Shown: positions 54,916 through 63,226 of the stretch, one piece after another
How positions within the stretch are numbered: the stretch's first letter is position 1
How the letters are laid out: the number at the start of each line of letters is the position of its first letter
Source: Hyphomicrobiales bacterium
Lineage (GTDB): Bacteria > Pseudomonadota > Alphaproteobacteria > Rhizobiales > Rhizobiaceae
Direction: 5' to 3'
Assembly: GCA_900472605.1 (NCBI GenBank)
Contig: UCJD01000039.1
Coordinates: forward strand, 1 to 64,000
DNA: 64,000 bases
Notes under the pieces: generated by a model
Told to the model about the DNA's origin: nothing
Databases searched by the model: none
What the model saw: only the letters and a program-made list of their open reading frames with translations
Position numbers and translations under genes: made by a program

Positions 54916-56130
54916 ATGCAGACAGGAAATGTGACGACGCCCTTTGGGCGGCGGCCGGTGACGCTTGCGCTTGTGAGGCGCCAGTCGGAGCTGGCCGACA
55001 TTCAGCCAGGCAAGGCTGCCGACAAATGGAAAATCTTTCGCGACGCGTCGGCGGCCATGCATGCGCTCGGCATACAGTCGAACAGCCTGGCCGTTCTTGA
55101 TGCCTTGCTCAGCTTTTATCCCGACAATGAATTACGTCAGGATGACAGTCTGATCGTTTTCCCGTCCAACGTACAACTGGCGCTGCGAGCTCACGGCATG
55201 GCGGGCGCCACGCTTCGACGACACATTGCCGCGCTGGTGAACGCTGGCCTGATTGTCCGGCGAGACAGTGCAAACGGGAAACGCTATGCGCGCAAGGATG
55301 TCGCCGGCGAAATCGAAACAGCCTTCGGGTTTGATCTCTCGCCGCTCCTTGCCCGTTGTGAGGAGTTAGCGCTGTTGGCCCAGCAGGTAATGGCAGAGCG
55401 TGCAGCCTTGAGGAAGGCAAAGGAAAGCCTGACAATTTGCCGTCGGGACGTTCGCAAGCTGATTACTGCCGCCATGGAAGAAGGGGCTGACGGTAATTGG
55501 GAGGCAATCGAAGACATATATATCGCGCTGGTCAGCACGATACCGCGTGTTCCTACGCTTTCGACGATCGAAAGCATACTCGACGAAATGCGCATGCTGC
55601 AGACAGAAATCCTTAACCAGCTCAATATGCTGGACAATTCGATGAATAGTAGCACCAATGATGCTCATAATGAGCGGCACATACAGAATTCAAAACCCGA
55701 ATCCCCTAATGAACTTGAACCACGCTCTGAAAAAGAGCAGGGGGCGAAGCCGAGTGCTTACCGCCAGCAGACGAGCCAGCCGATAAAGGCCTTTCCCCTT
55801 GGGATGGTGTTGAAGGCGTGCCCGGCCATCGCTGATTATGGGCCCGGGGGCACGATCGACAGTTGGCGGGACCTGATGTCGGCCGCCGTCGTCGTCCGTT
55901 CAGTTCTGGGCGTGAGCCCAACAGCCTATCAAGATGCCTGTGACGTTATGGGTCCTGAGAACGCGGCAGCGACTGTCGCCTGCATTCTGGAAAGAGCGAA
56001 CTTCATAAATTCGGCCGGCGGATATCTGCGAGACCTGACCCGACGGACAGAGCGTGGAGAGTTCTCCCTTGGTCCAATGATCATTGCGCTGGTGAAGGCT
56101 AGAGCGACCACAGGTGTGAAGGCGGGATAA
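54916..56130 (+). CDS. repC: plasmid replication initiator RepC
   Basis: 404 aa, the usual RepC length, starting MQTGNVTTPFGRRPVTLALV with GAAAGGTGAAAG ahead. The N-terminal winged-helix region contains KWKIFRDASAAMHALGIQ, LIVFPSNVQLALRAHGM and TLRRHIAALVNAGLIVRRDS, family landmarks. RepC starts replication at an origin inside its own gene. Its level is set by the antisense RNA and by RepA/RepB repression. Confidence 0.97.
   Translation: MQTGNVTTPFGRRPVTLALVRRQSELADIQPGKAADKWKIFRDASAAMHALGIQSNSLAVLDALLSFYPDNELRQDDSLIVFPSNVQLALRAHGMAGATLRRHIAALVNAGLIVRRDSANGKRYARKDVAGEIETAFGFDLSPLLARCEELALLAQQVMAERAALRKAKESLTICRRDVRKLITAAMEEGADGNWEAIEDIYIALVSTIPRVPTLSTIESILDEMRMLQTEILNQLNMLDNSMNSSTNDAHNERHIQNSKPESPNELEPRSEKEQGAKPSAYRQQTSQPIKAFPLGMVLKACPAIADYGPGGTIDSWRDLMSAAVVVRSVLGVSPTAYQDACDVMGPENAAATVACILERANFINSAGGYLRDLTRRTERGEFSLGPMIIALVKARATTGVKAG
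55620..55715 (+). other. AT-rich patch in repC, candidate origin of replication
   Basis: The middle of repC has a markedly AT-richer stretch (for example gaatagtagcaccaatgatg). In studied repABC plasmids the origin maps to an AT-rich region within repC. The assignment here is by that precedent and composition only. Confidence 0.42.
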
Positions 56131-56291
56131 GTTCAGGGAGGTGGCTTGTTAGCTGGCGATTGTAAACTGCGTTCGCTGCTCTGGAAACACGTACGCGCGG
56201 CTGGTTTTCCGCGCCGTGCGTCTGGATATACGCAAAGAGCGGCGACATTGGCACTGAAGCCACAGCGGTACGATTGTTAATGGCGACACTC

Positions 56292-56317
56292 AGGGTCAAT
56301 ACAAGATGATTGACCCT
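56292..56317. repeat. 9-bp inverted repeat downstream of repC
   Basis: AGGGTCAAT and ATTGACCCT are a perfect inverted pair with an 8-base spacer, 160 bp after repC and about 80 bp before the phosphoesterase start. It could end repC transcription, serve as an operator, or be a partition-related site. It does not fit the repABC parS consensus I recall. Confidence 0.45.
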
Positions 56318-56394
56318 TGCTGTTGAACAGTGCGATTGCCATCTTTTTTGAAAGCGCCGCTAGCCCCTCAGACCAATTCCTCACAAGGTCCCAA

Positions 56395-57534
56395 ATGTTC
56401 CATCTTGTTCTCGGCCTTCCATGGCTGGTCGTCGTGCTTCGCTGGCTTGCACCACTTCCTTGGGGAATACCGATCAAGATCGTCGTGGGCGGCATCCTTC
56501 TGGTCGCCTCACAGCATCTTCTGATAAATCGCCTCTCGTCTGGATCGATCTTCGATCCGGAATACCCTCGCCCGTGGATCATCGCGTTCAACGTGTTGTT
56601 CGGCGCGATCTTGTTCCTTGCGGTCATGCAGATCCTTCTCGATGCAATCTGCCTGGGCCCTTTGCCATTCATCGGGCATTTCCCGTCCGTTCCCCCGGAG
56701 GTCAGATATGGGATGGGGGGAATTGCTCTGGCTCTCGCATCTTGGGGAGTCTCTCAGGCGATTAGGGTTCCCCCTCTCAGAAACGTTGAAATCTCAATAA
56801 ATGGCCTCCCGTCGGATTTCGACGGCTATCGTATCCTGCAACTGACCGATCTTCATCTCAGTCGCCTCTTTCCAAGATCCTGGGCCGAAGCCGTGGTTGC
56901 GAAGTCCAATGCCATGAACGCCGATCTGACAGTTGTGACCGGTGATTTCATCGATGGCGGCATTGAAGCGCGCCGCGACGACATTGCACCGCTTGCCGGA
57001 CTACGCGCAAAGGACGGTGTTCTTGGGATCCCGGGCAACCACGAGTACTTTTTCGGCTACGATGACTGGATGAAGCACGACAGCGGGCTCGGAATTCGCA
57101 TGCTCACCAACACCCATGTTGTGATCGCGCGCGGTCATAGCAGGATCGTTGTTGCAGGCGTGACCGATCTCGCATCCGTTGGCAGCAAATACCCCGCCCC
57201 CGATCTCATTTCTGCGCTATCTGGCGCTCCCGCAGGAGCTAAAATCATTCTCCTCGAGCACCAACCCAGAATGGCCGAGCGATCAGCGCGAGCAGGGGTT
57301 GCTCTACAGCTGTCTGGGCATACGCACGGCGGAATGGTTCTCGGCCTTGATCGCCTGGTTGCGCGCGCAAATAATGGCTTTGTATCTCGTTTGTACCAGG
57401 TCGGTGACATGCTGCTTTACGTCAACAACGGTACGGCGCTATGGCCCGGATTTGCTCTTCGTCTGGGAAGGCCGTCCGAATTGACTGTTTTCACGCTCAA
57501 GCCCTCTTCCGGAGGGGACGGTACGGCGCCTTGA
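56395..57534 (+). CDS. membrane metallophosphoesterase (YaeI/YkuE type)
   Basis: 379 aa from ATG 56395 (MFHLVLGLPWLVVVLRWLAP); a TTG at 56317 would add 26 residues inside the inverted repeat. Three or four membrane segments fill the first 130 residues. The calcineurin-like domain carries the metal motifs LTDLHLSRL (DxH), VTGDFIDGG (GDxxD), IPGNHEYFFGY (GNHE) and LSGHTHGGM (GHxH). Relatives cleave phosphoesters or lipid pyrophosphates at the membrane. Confidence 0.86.
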   Translation: MFHLVLGLPWLVVVLRWLAPLPWGIPIKIVVGGILLVASQHLLINRLSSGSIFDPEYPRPWIIAFNVLFGAILFLAVMQILLDAICLGPLPFIGHFPSVPPEVRYGMGGIALALASWGVSQAIRVPPLRNVEISINGLPSDFDGYRILQLTDLHLSRLFPRSWAEAVVAKSNAMNADLTVVTGDFIDGGIEARRDDIAPLAGLRAKDGVLGIPGNHEYFFGYDDWMKHDSGLGIRMLTNTHVVIARGHSRIVVAGVTDLASVGSKYPAPDLISALSGAPAGAKIILLEHQPRMAERSARAGVALQLSGHTHGGMVLGLDRLVARANNGFVSRLYQVGDMLLYVNNGTALWPGFALRLGRPSELTVFTLKPSSGGDGTAP

Positions 57535-57717
57535 CTTGTGGCACACGGAATTTGACCCCTTCTCAGGTGCGAAGCCGGTCGGAAGCAGTGGCGGCGGGTG
57601 CATCGCGTCATGCGGCTCTTCCAACCTCGGCTTGATGATTTTCTGCTTGCGGTAGCCGATCAGCCGTCTAACCATAATGTTCTGCTTCGACACATTCAGC
57701 GGCATCCTGGAGAAGGC

Positions 57718-58269
57718 ATGAAATCGATCTGTACGCCCGAGGAAGTTTACAGTTTCTGGTTCGAGGAATGCGGCCGCAAGGACTGGTTTGGCGGCGGCGC
57801 GGAACTCGATGATGAGATCAAGGCTCGATTTCGCGAGACACACCTTGCACTCGCATCGGGAGCGGGCGGCGAGTGGAATAGCACGCCGGAAAATCGGCTA
57901 GCAATGATTGTCGTGCTCGATCAGTTTCCACGCAACATCTATCGGGGGACAGCGCTTGCCTTTGCCACTGACGGCTTGGCGCTGGCCCAGGCCGAGCAGG
58001 CGATTCAGGTTGGCGGTGACAAGCGCGTGCCGGAGGAATTCAGGATTTTCTTCTATCTGCCGTTCGAGCATGCGGAAGACATTTCTCACCAAGACCGCTC
58101 GGTGGCGCTTTTCACCGAGCTGGGCGATGGCGAATATCTCGACTACGCGCAGCGCCATCGCGACGTGATCGCAACATATGGTCGCTTTCCTCATCGCAAC
58201 CAGGCGTTGGGACGACCTTCGACCGATGCTGAAGCCCGTTACCTCGCGCAACCGGGAGCCGGCTTCTAA
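57718..58269 (+). CDS. DUF924-family protein
   Basis: 183 aa from ATG 57718, chosen for the GGAGAAGG just ahead; the frame opens 120 bases earlier without support. Family patterns: EVYSFWFEECGRKDWFGGGA, MIVVLDQFPRNIYRGTALAF, FFYLPFEHAEDISHQDRSVA and YGRFPHRNQALGR. It has a helical TPR-like fold and no known enzymatic role. Confidence 0.87.
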   Translation: MKSICTPEEVYSFWFEECGRKDWFGGGAELDDEIKARFRETHLALASGAGGEWNSTPENRLAMIVVLDQFPRNIYRGTALAFATDGLALAQAEQAIQVGGDKRVPEEFRIFFYLPFEHAEDISHQDRSVALFTELGDGEYLDYAQRHRDVIATYGRFPHRNQALGRPSTDAEARYLAQPGAGF

Positions 58270-58434
58270 GCCACAGTGGTTCGTCAACCCGTTCGTTTAA
58301 CGGGGGGACCACTGATATGAGAAGATGGCTCCTGCCTAAAGGTGTAGGAGCACACTGTTCACTGAGGACACCCCTGCCCTATCTCATGCAGCGAGGCGAA
58401 TACCTCCGCTTCCCGCAAATGAGGATACATCACC

Positions 58435-59319
58435 ATGCCGAAACTAATAAAACTCTTGATTGCTTCATCGGCCGCCGCGATAGCCTCCCTGACATCCGTT
58501 CAGGCCCAGATGCCTCCGCAGCAGCCAGATCACAAGGCGTTCAAGATTGGCACTCTGGATGTCATTGCGTTGCACGATGCCCAATTTGTGCGACCGAATG
58601 ATAGCACGATCTTTGGAGTCGGACACACGCCGCGAGAAGTCGGCGATGTGCTAAAGGCCGCCGGCGCGCCAACCGATACCGTCACTCTAAGTGTCGATGC
58701 ACTGCTCGTGAAGGAACCGAAGCATGTCGTTCTGATCGACACTGGAGTCGGTGGCGCGCTTCAGCAATCTCTGAATCAAGCTGGTGTAAAGCCAGAGGAA
58801 ATTACCGAGGTACTCATAACTCACTCACATCCGGACCACATGGGAGGACTTGTGAAGGTTGGCAAGCTGGCCTTCCCGAACGCAACAATCAGGATGTCGG
58901 CGGCAGAATGGGCGTTTGCCAGAAAGAACACGCAACTCACCGATGTCATCAAGGTTATCGACGGGCATGTGGAGACCTTCAAGCCGGGTGCGAAGGTAGT
59001 GTCACAGATCACATCGGTTGGGCTGAAGGGCCATACGCCGGGTCACGTCGGCTATCAGATCGTCTCGGGTAACGAGAAGCTGTTCGATATCGGCGACACG
59101 GTGCACAGCTCGATCATCTCACTCGTCAAGCCCGCGTGGCCGGTCGGCTTCGACACCGACGAGAAAGGCGGAGAAAAGATTCGCATTGAGACGTTGGCGA
59201 AGCTTGCCAAGTCCAAGGAGCTCGTCTTCACGCCCCACTTCCCGTTCCCGGGCGTCGGCCACATTCAGGCTGACGGAGATCATTTCAAATGGGTGCCTAG
59301 CGTGTCGACGTCGAACTGA
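58435..59319 (+). CDS. secreted metallo-beta-lactamase-fold hydrolase
   Basis: 294 aa with a signal peptide (about 1-23, cut near VQAQ). The zinc motif VLITHSHPDHMGGLVKVG (HxHxDH), the later GLKGHTPGHVGYQIVSG histidine and TPHFPFPGVGHIQ complete the site. LIDTGVGGALQQ precedes it, as in lactonase-like members. The substrate is unknown; AHL lactonase activity, of interest on a quorum-sensing plasmid, is possible but most such lactonases are not exported. Confidence 0.88.
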   Translation: MPKLIKLLIASSAAAIASLTSVQAQMPPQQPDHKAFKIGTLDVIALHDAQFVRPNDSTIFGVGHTPREVGDVLKAAGAPTDTVTLSVDALLVKEPKHVVLIDTGVGGALQQSLNQAGVKPEEITEVLITHSHPDHMGGLVKVGKLAFPNATIRMSAAEWAFARKNTQLTDVIKVIDGHVETFKPGAKVVSQITSVGLKGHTPGHVGYQIVSGNEKLFDIGDTVHSSIISLVKPAWPVGFDTDEKGGEKIRIETLAKLAKSKELVFTPHFPFPGVGHIQADGDHFKWVPSVSTSN

Positions 59320-59406
59320 CGGCTAGTTCCACGACGGAATTTCGCAAAGACAGGGAACCTTCCAAGCAATCCTCGATTATCCCTGCGTCAACACAGGAGG
59401 AAAATC

Positions 59407-59703
59407 ATGGATCACACCAATCACGTCCGGCTTTCGCCATCCGACTTGACGCCCTCGGTTCTCGAAGGCGCAACCATCTATGGCGCGGACGATCACAAGG
59501 TCGGCAAGGTTGATCATATCCATAGCCTGGGCGCTAGCAGCTCGGTAGTGATCGATGTCGGTGGCTTTCTGGGAATTGGGGCGAAGCCTGTCGCACTTCC
59601 AATGTCTGAACTCGATTTCATGCGCGACGAGGATGGTGACGTACACGCCGTTACGAGTTGGACGAAGGATGAGCTCAAACAAATGCCTGAGCATCGCGAT
59701 TGA
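59407..59703 (+). CDS. PRC-barrel domain protein
   Basis: 98 aa, single PRC-barrel. LEGATIYGADDHKVGKVDHI and FLGIGAKPVALPMSELDFM are the two conserved strands-and-turn parts. GGAGGAAAATC precedes the ATG. Proteins of this type in Rhizobiales are often stress-related and tend to be found singly. Followed by a hairpin terminator. Confidence 0.88.
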   Translation: MDHTNHVRLSPSDLTPSVLEGATIYGADDHKVGKVDHIHSLGASSSVVIDVGGFLGIGAKPVALPMSELDFMRDEDGDVHAVTSWTKDELKQMPEHRD

Positions 59704-59708
59704 GTGGT

Positions 59709-59740
59709 GAATTGGGCCTGACGGTTGTTAGGCCCAATTC
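59709..59740 (+). terminator. hairpin terminator after the PRC-barrel gene
   Basis: GAATTGGGCCT and AGGCCCAATTC, 11 bp, pair perfectly with a 10-base loop, starting 6 bp beyond the stop. There is no long T-run behind it on either strand, so efficiency is uncertain. Confidence 0.65.
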
Positions 59741-59764
59741 TGTCTGATGAAAATCTGAACCGCG

Positions 59765-59947
59765 TTACAGTTGACGGCCCTGCGCTTGCGCTTGGGCACC
59801 GCGGACACGCAGATGCTCAGCCCTCGCGTCCTGGCGCCGTTTCTCCCTTTCAAGGCAATCGCGAGCGTTCTGAGCGACGGCACGGGAGGATATCTGCTTG
59901 GGAAGGTCGGTTGTGGCAACGCACTGCTTTGCCGAGTTCTCGGTCAT
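59765..59947 (-). CDS. possible small basic protein, 60 aa
   Basis: ATG 59947 with a good GAGGAAA 6 bases ahead. The product is rich in Arg, Gln and Ala (LEREKRRQDARAEHLRVRGA). I recognise no family. The ribosome site is the main support. Confidence 0.38.
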   Translation of the reverse strand: MTENSAKQCVATTDLPKQISSRAVAQNARDCLEREKRRQDARAEHLRVRGAQAQAQGRQL

Positions 59948-60034
59948 AGGGGTTTCCTCGATTTCCAATGCGTAACGCGCGAACACGGAAAACGATGCAC
60001 TTCCCGCTTGGAATTCAACAAGACATTCTTGACC

Positions 60035-60220
60035 TTAGGCCCGCCCTTGCATGGCTTGGGTCATTATCAGCATGTAGTCCTCCTTGGCGGGAGGCGGCAG
60101 AGTGTCTTTCGCGGTGGAGGGCACGTTTCCATGGGCCGGGTTCCCACCTTGTGCGAATTGGGCGCAGGAAGGCACCAATTCGGCGTTCCGATTACGGCGA
60201 TCGCTCTGCTTGCGAGACAT
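60035..60220 (-). CDS. possible small protein, 61 aa
   Basis: ATG 60220 (MSRKQSDRRNRNAELV) within a longer open frame to 60382. Ribosome site weak. The product is basic at the start, Pro-rich in the middle and ends MLIMTQAMQGRA. No family recognised. It may be chance or a leader to the next small gene. Confidence 0.26.
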   Translation of the reverse strand: MSRKQSDRRNRNAELVPSCAQFAQGGNPAHGNVPSTAKDTLPPPAKEDYMLIMTQAMQGRA

Positions 60221-60395
60221 CTTCAAGTTCCATTGGTGCGCAAAGTTTCCAACGAAAACGGCCTCGACAAGGATTCGTTCCAGGGAGCGATTGATGGCTT
60301 GAGTTGCGGGCGGCATTGCACGCCTATCCCCTATTTCAGTTTCACTCAACCCAACGTCCAATGGCGGCCTTCTCGGATACATTCGTGCCCACCTG

Positions 60396-60420
60396 CTCCC
60401 CTCCCCTCCCCTCCCCTCCT
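60396..60420. repeat. CTCCC pentanucleotide tandem repeat
   Basis: About five copies of CTCCC in a row (ending CTCCT), in a non-coding stretch about 55 bp before the first of three palindromes. Simple repeats of this kind can vary in copy number between strains. Confidence 0.7.
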
Positions 60421-60472
60421 TCTGAGTAGTTCGGTGGCAGAAAATGTATACTTTGCAGATAGTTGGGTCTGA

Positions 60473-60763
60473 GGTCAGCTGACCACGGAATGTCTATGCA
60501 CAGCCCGTTGGCCGAAGGCGTTGGAATCACTTTCGCCCAAATCCTGCGGGAAATCTTTTGGTCTAGCGCGTAATCCAGAAACGTCAATTATATCAATATG
60601 TTACAGCTGTGGTCAGCTGACCATCTCTGGTGAATCCAGCAAAATGAGTTTGAACAAAAGGATTATTGAGCAAGTTAGAGAGATTTAGCGGCCAGTCCGC
60701 ATCAAAACCAAGCGTGCGAAATTCGCAATCAAATCAACGCTGTACCGGCGTGGTCAGCTGACC
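60473..60763. repeat. three copies of the palindrome GGTCAGCTGACC at about 140-bp spacing
   Basis: Identical 12-bp cores at 60473-60484, 60611-60622 and 60752-60763, spaced 138 and 141 bp. Two copies extend to the 14-mer TGGTCAGCTGACCA, and the third to the 16-mer GTGGTCAGCTGACCAC. No gene lies between them. They look like binding sites for a dimeric protein: a regulator of GntR/FadR type (TGGTC..GACCA arms), or a partition protein. Confidence 0.72.
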
Positions 60764-60929
60764 ACAACCTGCGTCGTTCCTTCTGGAGGGCAGATTTCTT
60801 CACGCGGGTGAGAAAAGTTTGGGCTTGGGCTGATACCGGTGTGCCGTCGTTCCTCATCGCAGACTAGCGCGCGAGCGCAGTCCGCTAGGGCCGACTTCGG
60901 GCCTATCTCGCTGCAGCGATCGACAAGCC

Positions 60930-61124
60930 TCAGAGATCGGCTAGGCCCTTTTGGGGCAGATGCGTGAAATGCCCTTGGCGGAGTAGATTGATCAAAGCCG
61001 CTGCAGCAAGCTCGGCCTTGGGTTCTTCTTTCGAGGTGCCGGTTTCCGTGAGCCAATCTGCGGATAGAGGGTCCACAAGCGATAATTCAGTCGGACCAAA
61101 CGTTTTTAAAAAAATTCGTATCAC
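60930..61124 (-). CDS. possible small protein, 64 aa
   Basis: GTG 61124 with GAGAG ahead. The product reads like a folded small protein: IRIFLKTFGPTELSLVDPLS, then KEEPKAELAAAALINLLRQG with a helical end. No family recognised. The three palindromes begin about 170 bp downstream of its stop, reading in its direction. Confidence 0.42.
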   Translation of the reverse strand: MIRIFLKTFGPTELSLVDPLSADWLTETGTSKEEPKAELAAAALINLLRQGHFTHLPQKGLADL

Positions 61125-61489
61125 TGTCGCTCTCGGTCTGGATGCATGTGACGGAAGAACCGGAAGCATTCAAGAACCGAACTCGCGGTCGGCACCCTCC
61201 CCTTTCGTCACTGACCGGTTCCGTACGACGGCAGTCCATAAGTGTGCCTAGGTCAGGCCGTGACATTCTTTAAACTAAGCTTCGCAACAGCTGTTTTAGT
61301 TGGACTGCCATTGCGCTCTCCTGCTCGCTGCGGAAAAAGGCTCGATGTCAATGCAACTGAGCGCGCTTGGCCGCAGGCAAAAGCTAGCGGTGCTTTCTGA
61401 AAACGCTGGCCTCGTGCGGTGTGGCTGGCGTGCGTAAATATCCGGAGTGCCATCGAAAATCCCACCGAACTCCGCTATCTACAGTCAGA
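61125..61489. other. gene-free stretch
   Basis: About 365 bp with only short open frames. It probably carries the promoter for the three-gene membrane-protein operon that starts at 61490. Nothing else was recognised. Confidence 0.4.
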
Positions 61490-62101
61490 ATGATTGACAC
61501 GGGTGGACTGAGATCGGCAGCGAGGCCGACAACGAGCAAGAAATGGTTGATGAGGCTGCTTGCCGGCGCTGGTGGACTGCTGGCTGCCACCTTCTCGCTC
61601 GGATATTCGCTTTACGAACGCAGGCAGGCCGATGTCATTCCGCAAGTCGCGGCATCGACAGAGGTTACGGCTGGACGGTGGACGGTGACCGTCAATCGAA
61701 GTGTTGTCGGCGCGGAGATGCCGAACGGGGCGCGGATACCGCCCGGCAAGAAGGCCATCGTCGTCGGCATGACGCTGGAAAATATCTCGGCACAAAGCTC
61801 CAATCTCTATGGAAGCCTTATCAAGCTTGTCGATCTGCCAGACGCGCCGAAGCCGCAATATTACCTGACGCGCGACCGAGCCATATTGTGGGATTTGCAG
61901 CCGAGCCTGCCCGAGGCGGTCACCGCTGTCTGGGAGATTCCTGCTGACGTTGAGCTGCCAGGTGTTCTCAGGCTTCAGGTCGAGGGCGAAATCTTCAAGC
62001 CGAAGGACAATCTTTACAGCGCGCCAGGATGGTTTCCAACGGGCGCCGTTGCACAGATATCCCTGCCGCTGAATGTCGAGACGTCAGAGGCAAAACCATG
62101 A
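61490..62101 (+). CDS. membrane-anchored hypothetical protein, first of a trio
   Basis: 203 aa from ATG 61490; an upstream in-frame ATG at 61421 and an internal one at 61544 (MRLLAGAGG) are alternatives. One membrane segment (about residues 21-40) is followed by a beta-rich domain presumably outside the cytoplasm (RWTVTVNRSVVGAEMPNGAR, KKAIVVGMTLENISAQSSNL), resembling an immunoglobulin-like or DUF4352-like sandwich. No family call. The stop overlaps the next start (ATGA). Confidence 0.6.
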   Translation: MIDTGGLRSAARPTTSKKWLMRLLAGAGGLLAATFSLGYSLYERRQADVIPQVAASTEVTAGRWTVTVNRSVVGAEMPNGARIPPGKKAIVVGMTLENISAQSSNLYGSLIKLVDLPDAPKPQYYLTRDRAILWDLQPSLPEAVTAVWEIPADVELPGVLRLQVEGEIFKPKDNLYSAPGWFPTGAVAQISLPLNVETSEAKP

Positions 62102-62661
62102 CGCGTCCGGTCCTGATGATCGCGGCGATCCTCTGCTCAGCAGTTTTTCTGGCAGTGCTCAAGAATACAACGCCGTCATACGCCACCCTAACCGGGCCGC
62201 TCAGTACCACAGGTCGCCAAAGCAAGACCGTCTCGAGCACCACATTCGGTGTCAAGATCGATCGCGTTCTGAAGGCTAAGGCCATTGGCTACAAACAATT
62301 CGGTCGGGCCGTCGACCTGCAGAGTTCAGGCGTCTGGGTGGTGGTCTCGGCTGAGCTGCAGGTTTTCCAGGAGACCATGCCGGTTCGCGCCGCGACGCTG
62401 GTCGGGGCGTCCGGCCGACTGTACCGGCAATCGCGAAGGGCAGGGGACGCGCCGAACAATCTCTCGTCAAAAACAGTCCAACCCGGGCTGCCGACGACGG
62501 GTCTTTTCGTCTTCGAGCTTCCCGAGGACGAGACACACGGCATGACGCTGGTGTTGTCCGAACAATATGATCCGCAGCTGAAGGACGAGATCGGCGTGTC
62601 GCTGGACGCTGACGATATGGCTCCGCTAACCAAGCTGGAGATCCGCAAAGATGGTGTTTGA
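62098..62661 (+). CDS. membrane-anchored hypothetical protein, second of a trio
   Basis: 187 aa with an N-terminal signal or anchor (residues 1-22) and a beta-rich domain (TTFGVKIDRVLKAKAIGYKQ, GVWVVVSAELQVFQE, ATLVGASGRLYRQSR). Layout is like the preceding protein: anchor plus one sandwich domain. It overlaps the first gene by four bases and the third by eleven. Confidence 0.64.
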   Translation: MTRPVLMIAAILCSAVFLAVLKNTTPSYATLTGPLSTTGRQSKTVSSTTFGVKIDRVLKAKAIGYKQFGRAVDLQSSGVWVVVSAELQVFQETMPVRAATLVGASGRLYRQSRRAGDAPNNLSSKTVQPGLPTTGLFVFELPEDETHGMTLVLSEQYDPQLKDEIGVSLDADDMAPLTKLEIRKDGV

Positions 62662-63223
62662 TCGCGAGAGAAGGGCCTGGTGGCTCGCGCTTGCGAGCTT
62701 GCCATTCCTTGTCGTCGCCGCGGTTGCGCTCAACGCGCGGCGCAACATCGAGGACTACCGGCATCGGATTGAGATAGATGTGGAGCAGGGATCCGATCAG
62801 GTCGGGTATGCCGGCGCTACCTGGCGGCTCGAAAAAGTGCGCCTGATTGGCGACGGACGCGACACGCAGGTTCTTTTTCCCGGGCAGATGCGACTTGTCA
62901 TCGTCCGCATGGTGGCAACCGCCACAGATAAAATCGGCGAGGGGTGGGGACAATGCGAGGTCAGCCTGACGGATACGACGGGACGCCGCTGGCTGCCACT
63001 TGATGTGACCCTGTCGAACGATATCAGTCGTGATCTGGAGCCCAAAAATGAACCCGTGAAGGGCTGCGGTATTACCTCGCTTAACCCACCTGACCCGAAC
63101 CACGCCGCCATGATTGAAGAGAAGTTCGTGGTTCCCGCGGACGCGGTAGCGACCCTGTCTGTCAGGCTGAGCGTTGCGGCGCTGCGGCCGCAGGCGATAG
63201 GCTTTCCCTTGGCACTGAAGTAA
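62651..63223 (+). CDS. membrane-anchored hypothetical protein, third of a trio
   Basis: 190 aa. Membrane segment about residues 10-28, then a beta-rich domain (VGYAGATWRLEKVRLIGDGR, RLVIVRMVATATDKIGEGWG, EEKFVVPADAVATLSVRLSV) with two cysteines (WGQCEV, KGCGIT) that could pair. The pattern matches the other two. It converges on the polytopic membrane protein, with 3 bp between stops. Confidence 0.64.
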   Translation: MVFDRERRAWWLALASLPFLVVAAVALNARRNIEDYRHRIEIDVEQGSDQVGYAGATWRLEKVRLIGDGRDTQVLFPGQMRLVIVRMVATATDKIGEGWGQCEVSLTDTTGRRWLPLDVTLSNDISRDLEPKNEPVKGCGITSLNPPDPNHAAMIEEKFVVPADAVATLSVRLSVAALRPQAIGFPLALK

Positions 63224-63226
63224 CGA

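Noticed and set aside
60396..60420. CTCCC repeat as part of a CRISPR array
   Set aside because: A five-base tandem repeat without spacers is not a CRISPR; no array was seen anywhere in the window.
59771..60472. 233-codon plus-strand frame in the gene-poor region
   Set aside because: No ribosome site, no domain, and a low-complexity Pro/Ser end produced by the CTCCC repeat; small minus-strand frames with ribosome sites fit better.
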